A DNA stretch of 7,451 bases from Chloroflexota bacterium (GTDB lineage Bacteria; Chloroflexota; Limnocylindria; QHBO01), in assembly GCA_024636135.1 (NCBI GenBank), contig JAGXHP010000135.1, forward strand, positions 1-7,451. The letters are read 5' to 3'. Made by a program: the position numbers and the translations under genes. The notes beneath the pieces are model-generated. The model did not search any database. It saw only the letters and a list, made by a program, of their open reading frames with translations, and was not told where the DNA came from. Below, piece by piece: positions 1 through 5,557 of the stretch. Positions within the stretch are counted from its first letter, which is position 1. Every line of letters begins with the position of its first letter.

Positions 1-698
1 AGGTGGGTCTCCTCCCCGACCGCGACCTCGTCCCTCAGCAGCGCAACGAGGTGGTCGCGGAGCGGACCGAGCTCGTCGCGGCGCGCGTCTGGACGCGGGT
101 TCGCGACCGTCGACACGATCCCGGCTTCGAAGAGCTCGGTCACCTCCGATGCGAGATCCGCCGAGCCAGCCCAGACCACCTGTCCCGCGCCGGTTCGGCG
201 TGCCGCGGCCACGAGCGCGGCCGCCTCGAGGGCTCGTGGGCTGCGCGTGCCGTCGAAGCCCCCGGCGACGAGCCAGGCGTTCACCTCCGCCGCCTGCAGC
301 GTCGCCAGCCGATCGGCGAGGTCCCTGCCATCGTCAAGGGTCACGAACTCGACCACGTGCCACCCGGCCGCCTCTGCAGCACGGCGCGCGGCGCTCCCGG
401 ACAGCTCGCGGCTGACCGCCACGATCGCCAGCCGCGGCGGGATGGCGGTGTGGCATTCGATCCGGCGCGCGTCCGCGAGCAGCTCCTCGACGCGAGCCGT
501 CAACCGCGAATCGACCGTCAACGCGAGCTGGTCGACCAGGGCCGCACGGAGCGCGGCCGAGCCCCACGCCGTCGGCTGCGCGGCATGCGCCACCAGGCGC
601 CAGCGGCCGCCAACCTGGCCGATCACCCCGGCCTTGGCCCAGGCTGAGCCGACGTCGACGAGAACCGCCATCTCGGCGCGCGCCGCAGGCTGGCTCAT
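1..698 (-). CDS. GlmL/MutL-like ASKHA-fold protein (glutamate mutase L family), 3' end outside window
   Basis: The first 232 codons are present; the C-terminal half lies beyond the left edge. The translation opens with an actin/Hsp70-type phosphate-1 motif, AVLVDVGSAWAKAGVI (residues 11-26). It continues with PRLAIVAVSRELSG (88-101), WLVAGGFDGTRSPRALEAAA (142-161) and VVWAGSADLASEVTELFEAG (174-193), followed by a VANPRPDARRDELGPLR stretch. This order matches the GlmL/MutL family, known as accessory ATPases of coenzyme-B12-dependent glutamate mutase. Two family signatures are altered: the usual SSAAGGL-type stretch is not recognisable before residue 90, and the expected AGGTDGG loop reads AGGFDGT. 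The ATG at 698 overlaps the upstream stop as ATGA, which favours it over an in-frame ATG at codon 10 (671). The neighbours are membrane proteins rather than mutase subunits, so a role in B12 enzyme activation is doubtful; an ATP-driven or ATP-sensing part of the membrane module is an inference. I am confident of the family and not of the function. Confidence 0.78.
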   Translation of the reverse strand, partial: MSQPAARAEMAVLVDVGSAWAKAGVIGQVGGRWRLVAHAAQPTAWGSAALRAALVDQLALTVDSRLTARVEELLADARRIECHTAIPPRLAIVAVSRELSGSAARRAAEAAGWHVVEFVTLDDGRDLADRLATLQAAEVNAWLVAGGFDGTRSPRALEAAALVAAARRTGAGQVVWAGSADLASEVTELFEAGIVSTVANPRPDARRDELGPLRDHLVALLRDEVAVGEETH

Positions 699-1339
699 GG
701 CACCAACCCGAGCCAGTCGCCGAGCAGGAAGCCGATGCGATCGAGCAGCAGGATGAGCCGCGACAGGACCAGGTAGCCGAGCCATGCACCGATCCCAACG
801 ATGAGCAGCCAGCGTCCGACGGCCGCCGCCGACGTCAGGATCCGGCCGCGGGGCACGCCATGCACGAACCCGATGAGCACCAGGCCTGTCACCACGGCGC
901 CGATCACGCCGACGGCGGTCGCGCCAAGCCCGCCCCCCGGGCGCGCGATCGCTGCGCCGAGCTGAGGCAGCAGGGTGCCGACCACCGCGCCCGCGAGCGC
1001 GAATGCGGCCAGGGCCCCGATCGCCACCGATGTGGGGACTGCCGTGATGCGTCGCGGGAGCCAGGGCGCGGCGGCCGCGGCGGCGACCAGGGCCACGCCG
1101 CCCCACAGCTCGGGCCGACCGCCAGGATCGGCCGCGAGCGGTTCGACGAGGCGCGGGGCGATCACCTCGCGAATGGCGACCAGCGCCAGAAACCCGGTCG
1201 CAAGGCCCGCGAGCAGGTGCTGCGACCAGCCGAATACGCGTCGCTCGCCGAGCATCGATCCGAGAACCACGAGGGTGACCAGTGCCGCGACCCAGGTTCC
1301 GACCACCTCCGCAGGGCCGTCGCCGAACAGTCCGCTCAT
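695..1339 (-). CDS. Conserved multi-pass membrane protein, about 6 TM, of a GlmL/DUF6754-associated cluster
   Basis: This 214-aa protein is almost entirely hydrophobic. Likely membrane helices lie near residues 12-29, 39-60, 79-93, 100-125, 135-158 and 172-196, with short charged loops such as GERRVFG (31-37). The second helix carries WSQHLLAGLATGFLALV (38-54). From memory this resembles the EHL..G...GY pattern of uncharacterised membrane proteins that occur with DUF6754 proteins in other phyla; I cannot verify that here. No enzyme motif, signal peptide or transporter signature is visible, so no function is assigned. Its ATG overlaps the stop of the preceding gene by 4 bp, with GGGA six bases upstream as a fair ribosome binding site, and its own stop overlaps the GlmL-like start. 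It is probably an integral subunit of one complex with its neighbours. Confidence 0.85.
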   Translation of the reverse strand: MSGLFGDGPAEVVGTWVAALVTLVVLGSMLGERRVFGWSQHLLAGLATGFLALVAIREVIAPRLVEPLAADPGGRPELWGGVALVAAAAAAPWLPRRITAVPTSVAIGALAAFALAGAVVGTLLPQLGAAIARPGGGLGATAVGVIGAVVTGLVLIGFVHGVPRGRILTSAAAVGRWLLIVGIGAWLGYLVLSRLILLLDRIGFLLGDWLGLVP

Positions 1340-2181
1340 GCGTCGTCCCGATCGCCGAGGGATCGGGTCGCGCCGATCAACCGCACCACGAGAGCCTGGC
1401 CCATGACACCGAGGGCGACGAGCAGGCCGATGAGGACGGGGAGCGGCCGCGGGCCCCCCGGCTCGACGAGGCGCTCGAGCGGGCCCACCTCGGCCGTCGC
1501 CCGGTACGCGGCCCCGTCGCGAGGCGTTCCGAGGAGGGCCGCCAGCTGGCCGCTGGCCACGTAGGGCAGAACTTCGGGAAGCAGCACGCTCGGGGTGATG
1601 GCGACGATCGGGACAGGCTCGATCCGCGGGGCGACCTGCTCGATCCAGCTGCGTGGTCCGAGGTCGTTCCCGCCCACGACGACGATCGCGTCGAACGCGG
1701 CGATGCCCGTCGCCGCGACCTCCCGTGCGAACGCCTGCGCGGTGGGGTTCTCCCCGGGCCGAATGCCCTTCGTGAGATCCACCAGGCCGGCCTCGGCGCC
1801 GGGAATGAGGCCGAGATCGAGGAGCCGGTTCGCGTTCGCTTCCGCGCGCTCCAGACGCGCCTGCTCGGCGAGAGCCACGGCGCGCCCTTCGACAGTGAGT
1901 GAGACGAACGCGATGCGCGCATCGCGGGCCAGGAGGTCGGCCATGACCGTCCGCACCGTGGGCCGGACTTCGGCGTAGGTGCCGATGTCAGCGTCGAACC
2001 CCACCAGCACCAGCGGATCGGGTCCGAGCTCGTCGAAGGTGGCGCCCATGCCCGCCGGCGCGCCGTCATCGCTCGCCTCGAGCCCCAGTGCCGGGAGCTC
2101 GGGCAGCAGCCAGGCGGCCCCGAGCACCACGACCAGCAGCCCGGGCCCCAGCAGCGCCCACGAGACTCGGCGCTCACTCAT
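1336..2181 (-). CDS. Membrane-anchored protein with a Rossmann-like soluble domain and a TM helix at each end; function unknown
   Basis: The protein has 281 aa. One hydrophobic helix (about 8-26) precedes a soluble domain of about 215 residues and a second helix (about 246-268), with a short basic/acidic tail. The soluble part alternates beta strands and helices: DPLVLVGFDADIGTYAEVRP (55-74), RIAFVSLTVEG (89-99), FDAIVVVGGNDLGPRSW (163-179), PIVAITPS (191-198) and SGQLAALLGTPRDGAAY (210-226). This suggests a Rossmann-like or periplasmic-binding-like fold, but no cofactor motif is certain. The start at 2181 is chosen because the protein then begins with MSERR plus a clean anchor helix, overlaps the upstream stop by 8 bp and has GGGA six bases before it. 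An ATG at 2301 would add 40 low-complexity Cys/Ser/Pro/Arg residues read inside the neighbouring gene. I vaguely recall uncharacterised relatives in other phyla with similar GQL..L and FD motifs. Confidence 0.83.
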   Translation of the reverse strand: MSERRVSWALLGPGLLVVVLGAAWLLPELPALGLEASDDGAPAGMGATFDELGPDPLVLVGFDADIGTYAEVRPTVRTVMADLLARDARIAFVSLTVEGRAVALAEQARLERAEANANRLLDLGLIPGAEAGLVDLTKGIRPGENPTAQAFAREVAATGIAAFDAIVVVGGNDLGPRSWIEQVAPRIEPVPIVAITPSVLLPEVLPYVASGQLAALLGTPRDGAAYRATAEVGPLERLVEPGGPRPLPVLIGLLVALGVMGQALVVRLIGATRSLGDRDDA

Positions 2182-2791
2182 CGGCAGTCCCGATCCCGAG
2201 CATCGTGCGGGCCGCGTACACGGCGCCGAGCAGGGCGATCCCGATGAGAAGCCCGCGGAACACCGACATGACGGCGCTCCCGAGCACCGAGCCGCCGGCA
2301 TCCGAGAGCCACGACCCGATGCCGCCCGACAGCGGCACGAGGAGGACGATCGTGACGACGGTGGCGGTCACCAGGACGACGGCCTCGCGACTGCCGGTCG
2401 CCACCGATCGCCGCGCGGCGGCGATGGTCGAGACGAAGAGAAGCCCGAACAGCGTGGAAGCGATCGGAATGAGCAGCGCGGCCAGCAGCCACTGGACGGC
2501 CGGGTCGCTCGTGCCGTCGGAGCCCGGACGGAGTCCGGCCGCGATCATGGCTGCGACGCCGGCGATCACCAGCAGCGCGCCGATCGGGTCTCCACGTCGG
2601 CGCCAGAGGTCACCAAGGCGCCGCGCCACGAGGGCTGCACCGGCCGCAAGGGCGGCGCCCGCGGCCACCAGGATCGTGGCGTCGACCACGACGCCAGCGA
2701 CATCCTGCAGGGCGCTGTTGACGACCAGCAGGTCCGCCAGGAGCAGCAGCCCGACCACGACCACGAGACCAGTGATGGTCGGACGCCTCAC
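2174..2791 (-). CDS. Conserved multi-pass membrane protein, about 6 TM; function unknown
   Basis: This 205-aa protein has likely helices near residues 7-25, 32-55, 70-87, 99-121, 137-155 and 178-195. The basic loop ARRLGDLWRRRGDP (56-69) is probably cytoplasmic. The stretch ASTLFGLLFVSTIAAARRSV (111-130) and the late FRGLLIGIALLGAVYAARTM (178-197) resemble, from memory, a family of uncharacterised membrane proteins with a PLEATMFALLAFFIASAA-type helix and a GLD-PY ending; here the ending is GIGTADE. No catalytic or transport motif is visible. The start is GTG at 2791, which overlaps the stop of the DUF6754-like gene as GTGA; a GGAG lies about ten bases upstream. Its stop lies 8 bp inside the next gene. 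Position and topology suggest a structural membrane subunit of the same complex. Confidence 0.84.
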   Translation of the reverse strand: MRRPTITGLVVVVGLLLLADLLVVNSALQDVAGVVVDATILVAAGAALAAGAALVARRLGDLWRRRGDPIGALLVIAGVAAMIAAGLRPGSDGTSDPAVQWLLAALLIPIASTLFGLLFVSTIAAARRSVATGSREAVVLVTATVVTIVLLVPLSGGIGSWLSDAGGSVLGSAVMSVFRGLLIGIALLGAVYAARTMLGIGTADE

Positions 2792-3639
2792 CCGCGCGCG
2801 GCTCCGACCAGGATCGCCCCCAGGTCGACGAGGCCGACCAAAGCAAGCACGCTCCCGACCACGATGGCCGCCACTGCCAGGCCGATCAGCCGATTGCCGG
2901 CGATCACCATCGTCCGCTCGTCAACGCTCGATCGCAGGTCGGCACCGGCCTGAAACAGCTCTGGCCCGATGAGCGCCGATCCGCCTCCGAGCCGCAGCGA
3001 CGGGGCCTGCGCCGCCTCCGCGCTGGCGGTGGTCAGGGACCCGGCACTGCTCCGGAGGCCGTCGAGATGGAGCAGCGCCTCCTCGCGAAGCGATCCGAAC
3101 GCGAATGCCGCCGCCGGGCGTGCCCGGGTGGTCATTGCCAAGCCCGCGATCGCGGGGCGTCCCTCAGCCACGATGACGATGCGCGTGCGTCCCTGCCGCT
3201 CCATTGTGGCCGTCGACACGTGTGCCGCATCGACGGTGGCGGCGGCCAACGACGCGGCGATGGGATCGTTGACCAACACGCGCAGGGGGACACCGCTGCG
3301 CGCCGCCGCGCGCGCCACGTGACCCAGCAGGGGAAGGGAGGCGACCGTCTGGAGGCGAGCCAGGGCGTCGGTCGTCCGGATGATTCCGCCTCCACCCAGC
3401 GAGACCACCGCATCGGTCCCCGCCTCGGCGGCAAGCGCCATCGCACGCCCGACGCCGGCAAGGCCGGCGGCATCCGCGGTGACCCAGCGGCTGACCGGCC
3501 GGGCCACGAGCTGAAGGAACACGAGCAGGACCCCGAGCAGCACGATGGTGGTGCCGACCTCGAAGCGGAGCGAGGAGGCGCCAAGGACCTCGCCGATGAA
3601 GCGGACGAGGCGTCCGAGCAGCTCAGCGGGGCTCGGCAT
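2788..3639 (-). CDS. DUF6754-like protein with a TM helix at each end; function unknown
   Basis: This 283-aa protein has an amphipathic N-terminus, a membrane helix at about 29-47, a soluble domain at 55-245 and a C-terminal membrane segment at about 250-278. Within the soluble domain are a glycine-rich loop, AVVSLGGGGIIRTTDALARL (77-96), then LLGHVARAAARSGVPLRVLV (104-123), AAAFAFGSLREEALLHLDGL (176-195) and GGGSALIGPELFQAGADL (218-235). These blocks, in this order, match my recollection of DUF6754, a conserved domain of unknown function whose members show similar GG loops, an A-x-x-F-x-F-G-x-x-x-E-E block and an ALIGEELF-like block. The ATG at 3639 has an excellent GAGGAG four bases upstream, inside the preceding gene, which fixes the start and the 17-bp overlap. 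The next gene starts on its stop codon (GTGA). Family assignment is moderately sure and function is unknown. Confidence 0.8.
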   Translation of the reverse strand: MPSPAELLGRLVRFIGEVLGASSLRFEVGTTIVLLGVLLVFLQLVARPVSRWVTADAAGLAGVGRAMALAAEAGTDAVVSLGGGGIIRTTDALARLQTVASLPLLGHVARAAARSGVPLRVLVNDPIAASLAAATVDAAHVSTATMERQGRTRIVIVAEGRPAIAGLAMTTRARPAAAFAFGSLREEALLHLDGLRSSAGSLTTASAEAAQAPSLRLGGGSALIGPELFQAGADLRSSVDERTMVIAGNRLIGLAVAAIVVGSVLALVGLVDLGAILVGAARG

Positions 3640-3871
3640 TCCGCTCCTCGAGGGCGTCCATCATGCGGTCAACGGCGGCTTCGTCCGTCAGCAGTGACAA
3701 CGTGTCGGGATCTGACGCGCCGGCCACGCGCAGGATCGGCGCGACCGCGGTTCCGAGGTCGCCGAGCAACGGGGCGAGCGGACGATGGGCGTCGAGCAAC
3801 AACCGGGCGGGAACGGCGAGGCCGCGACGGTCGAGAGCTCGCGCGATGCGGCGGGCGGCGTCCCCGCTCAC
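3623..3871 (-). CDS. Small conserved hypothetical protein, 82 aa, amphipathic helix
   Basis: The start is GTG at 3871, overlapping the macro-domain gene's stop as GTGA. The basic N-terminus (SGDAARRIARALDRRG) is followed by LAVPARLLLDAHRPLAPLLG (18-37), then a hydrophobic stretch LGTAVAPILRVAG (39-51) and an acidic C-terminus LTDEAAVDRMMDALEERN (61-78). The arrangement of an R-x-L-x-x-P-A-x-x-L-L-x-x-x-(R/K)-P-L segment followed by a DE...I/M...L/I-E-E tail resembles short uncharacterised bacterial proteins I recall, whose role is unknown. The middle part looks able to lie on or dip into a membrane but is not a convincing TM helix. Its reading frame is clean, and the overlaps on both sides (4 bp and 17 bp) support a real gene that may form a small peripheral subunit or adaptor of the downstream membrane proteins. 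Confidence 0.72.
   Translation of the reverse strand: MSGDAARRIARALDRRGLAVPARLLLDAHRPLAPLLGDLGTAVAPILRVAGASDPDTLSLLTDEAAVDRMMDALEERNAEPR
3644..3649 (-). promoter_or_regulatory. Shine-Dalgarno site of the DUF6754-like gene
   Basis: GAGGAG on the minus strand sits four bases before the ATG at 3639, inside the last codons of the 82-aa gene. It is the strongest ribosome binding site in the six-gene block, where most other starts rely on stop/start overlap. It suggests extra independent initiation of the DUF6754-like protein. Confidence 0.6.
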
Positions 3872-4395
3872 CTCGCCTGCGCTCGTCGCGCGGCGATCGC
3901 CTCGTTCACCGCGTGGGTTTCGGATGCGTTGGCGGTCGCGATCACGATCGAGTCGAGCCGGCGGTCCATCATGTCCGAGCCCTCGAGCTCGGCAAGCAGC
4001 GCGTCCGCAGCCTCGGCCGGGGTGAAGACGCCGTGCTCCGTGCCGATCAGCGAGAAGGCGAACCGCCGGAGCTGAAAGGGCGCTGCGAACGAGAGCGCCG
4101 CCCGAATCGCTGCCGTGAGGCGCTCCCGATCCGCGGTTCGCTCATGGCCAACCCCGACGGCGTGGATGATGTAGGCAGCTGCGAGCGAGCCGGCATGCGT
4201 CGCAATGGCATTTCCGGACTCTGTCGGACCCTGATCCACCGCGTTGCGTTCGATCTCGTCCCCGCCCAGACGCTTCACGGACGCCGCCGCCCCGGCCGTC
4301 ATGAACAGCGACTCGTTTGCCGGGACGACGAGCGCGTCGACCTCGAGCTCAGCGATCTCTCCCTGCCAGACGTCGATCTCGATCGGTGATGCCAT
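3868..4395 (-). CDS. Macro domain protein (probable ADP-ribose or related nucleotide binding)
   Basis: This 175-aa protein is close to a single macro domain in length. Visible blocks are IEIDVWQGEIAELEVDALVV (5-24), PANESL (25-30), GAAASVKRLGGDEIERNAV (35-53), GPTESGNAIATHAGSLAAAY (56-75), IIHAVGVG (76-83) and RFAFSLIGTEHGVFTPAEAA (111-130). The order and the GxA...G.L...YIIHAVG block are diagnostic of macro domains of the Af1521/COG2110 type, which bind ADP-ribose or hydrolyse its esters. Two ligand loops deviate. The usual VNAAN is VVPAN, keeping only the last Asn (N27), and the usual G-rich loop after it has a single Gly (G35). The usual PAxGTGxxGFP loop reads SLIGTEHGVFT. It may therefore bind a different nucleotide or be catalytically poor. 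ATG 4395 follows alr by 31 bp, the largest gap in the window, with only a weak GCAGG upstream; its stop carries the start of the 82-aa gene. Confidence 0.85.
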   Translation of the reverse strand: MASPIEIDVWQGEIAELEVDALVVPANESLFMTAGAAASVKRLGGDEIERNAVDQGPTESGNAIATHAGSLAAAYIIHAVGVGHERTADRERLTAAIRAALSFAAPFQLRRFAFSLIGTEHGVFTPAEAADALLAELEGSDMMDRRLDSIVIATANASETHAVNEAIAARRAQAR

Positions 4396-4426
4396 GCGTG
4401 CCTGCTATCCGGTCCGCGGCGGGCGA
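4396..4426. other. 31-bp gap between alr and the macro-domain gene
   Basis: This is the longest non-coding stretch in the window. It contains a weak purine-rich GCAGG before the macro-domain ATG. I see no terminator hairpin with a T-run and no recognisable promoter, so read-through from alr is likely. It marks the boundary between the housekeeping block and the macro/membrane block. Confidence 0.5.
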
Positions 4427-5557
4427 TCAATCGGCTCCGAGGTGGAGCCGCGGGAGACGCTCGCGCAATGCGGTCGTCACTTCGTAGTTGATGGTTCTGC
4501 GCTCGACCGCCACCTCGTCGGCCGTGATCCGGGCGCCGCCCTGCTCCCCGATCAGGACGAATTCGTCGCCGTAGGTTACACCATCGATTTTGCCGACATC
4601 CACGGTCAGGCCGTCCATGCTCACGGCCCCGACGATGGGCGCCCGGGACCCGTGGACGAGGGCGAATCCATTGTTGCCGTGGACGCGCGGCCACCCGTCT
4701 CCGTACCCGATCCCCAGCGTGGCGATGCGGGTGGGCCGGGGCGTCCGATAACGGAGCCCGTAGCCGATGGCTTCGTCAGCGCCGAGATCGAACACGCGAA
4801 GCGCGCGTGCCTTGAGGGTGAGCGCCGGGGTAAGTGCCGCCTCCTGAGCCCGCGCCCACGATGGGCGGAGACCATAGAGCCCAAGGCCCGGGCGCACGGC
4901 ACCGGCGAACGTGAGATGCCCTGCGAGGAGGCCGCCTGTCGCGCTGATGTGCACGAGTCCCGGGTCGACGCCGGACGAGCGCATGGTGTCCAGGGCACGA
5001 GACAGGCGCAGGGCCTGGACCTCGGTGTACGCGTCGTCCTCGCCCGGCACCGCGAGATGGCTCATGGTGCCCGCGAGACGGAGGTGACGGCTGCGAGCAA
5101 TCCGCAACGCGAGCGCGACCGCATCATCGGGGCGCGCTCCCTGGCGCCCGAGGCCGGTGTCGACCTTGAGATGGACCGCGATGCGAACGCCATCGTGCCG
5201 AGCTGCGGCCTCGAGCGCCACGACCGAGTGCTCCGCGTCGACCATCGCCTCCAGTCCGTGCACGGAGATCGCCTCTGCCTCCGACTCGGTGACGGTCCAC
5301 AGGACGAGGATCGGGGCGGTGATGCCAGCGTCCCGCAGCTCGATCGCCTCGTCGATGGTGGCGACCGCCAGCCGCTCAGCGCCATCGGCCAGCAGCGTCC
5401 GAGCAACGTCCACGGCGCCGTGTCCGTAGGCGTTGGCCTTCACCACCGCGATGACCTCCGCGCCCGGAGCGGCAGCGCGGATCGCGGCGAGATTCGCGCG
5501 AATCGCCCGGTGATCGATCTCGATCCACGCGCGATGCGGGCTGCCCGGCAGGGTCAC
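4427..5557 (-). CDS. alr: Alanine racemase
   Basis: Alr is a PLP-dependent cytosolic enzyme that interconverts L- and D-alanine and supplies D-alanine for peptidoglycan. The 376-aa length is typical. The PLP lysine is K40 in AVVKANAYGHGA. K131 and R138 occur in HLKVDTGLGRQG, corresponding to the carbamylated lysine and active-site arginine of characterised enzymes. H167 lies in TMSHLA, R222 in VRPGLGLYGL (PLP ring contact), the catalytic tyrosine Y285 in GIGYGDGW, the M314/D315 pair in VSMD, and Y358 in TINYEV. All key residues are present, so the enzyme should be active. The start is GTG at 5557, overlapping the nnrD stop as GTGA; no strong ribosome binding site is visible, so translational coupling is likely. 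The position after glmS-acpS-nnrD fits a cell-envelope and cofactor housekeeping operon. Confidence 0.97.
   Translation of the reverse strand: MTLPGSPHRAWIEIDHRAIRANLAAIRAAAPGAEVIAVVKANAYGHGAVDVARTLLADGAERLAVATIDEAIELRDAGITAPILVLWTVTESEAEAISVHGLEAMVDAEHSVVALEAAARHDGVRIAVHLKVDTGLGRQGARPDDAVALALRIARSRHLRLAGTMSHLAVPGEDDAYTEVQALRLSRALDTMRSSGVDPGLVHISATGGLLAGHLTFAGAVRPGLGLYGLRPSWARAQEAALTPALTLKARALRVFDLGADEAIGYGLRYRTPRPTRIATLGIGYGDGWPRVHGNNGFALVHGSRAPIVGAVSMDGLTVDVGKIDGVTYGDEFVLIGEQGGARITADEVAVERRTINYEVTTALRERLPRLHLGAD

Noticed and set aside
3..647. Plus-strand open frame at the left edge
   Set aside because: The minus strand gives a recognisable GlmL-like protein starting at 698 with an ATGA overlap; the plus frame has no motif.
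2182..2301. 40-residue N-terminal extension of the 281-aa protein from an ATG at 2301
   Set aside because: It is Cys/Ser/Pro/Arg low complexity, lies wholly inside the preceding gene, and would bury the anchor helix; the start at 2181 has a ribosome binding site and an 8-bp overlap.
1979..2972. Two overlapping plus-strand open frames opposite the membrane protein genes
   Set aside because: Their Ser/Thr/Ala/Arg-rich translations are the typical antisense reading of hydrophobic GC-rich genes; the minus-strand frames give clean membrane proteins with overlapping starts.
3067..4389. Plus-strand open frame of 440 codons over the macro and DUF6754-like genes
   Set aside because: It is rich in Arg, Gly, Asp and His without secondary structure or motifs, and lies opposite a recognisable macro domain; it is a shadow frame.
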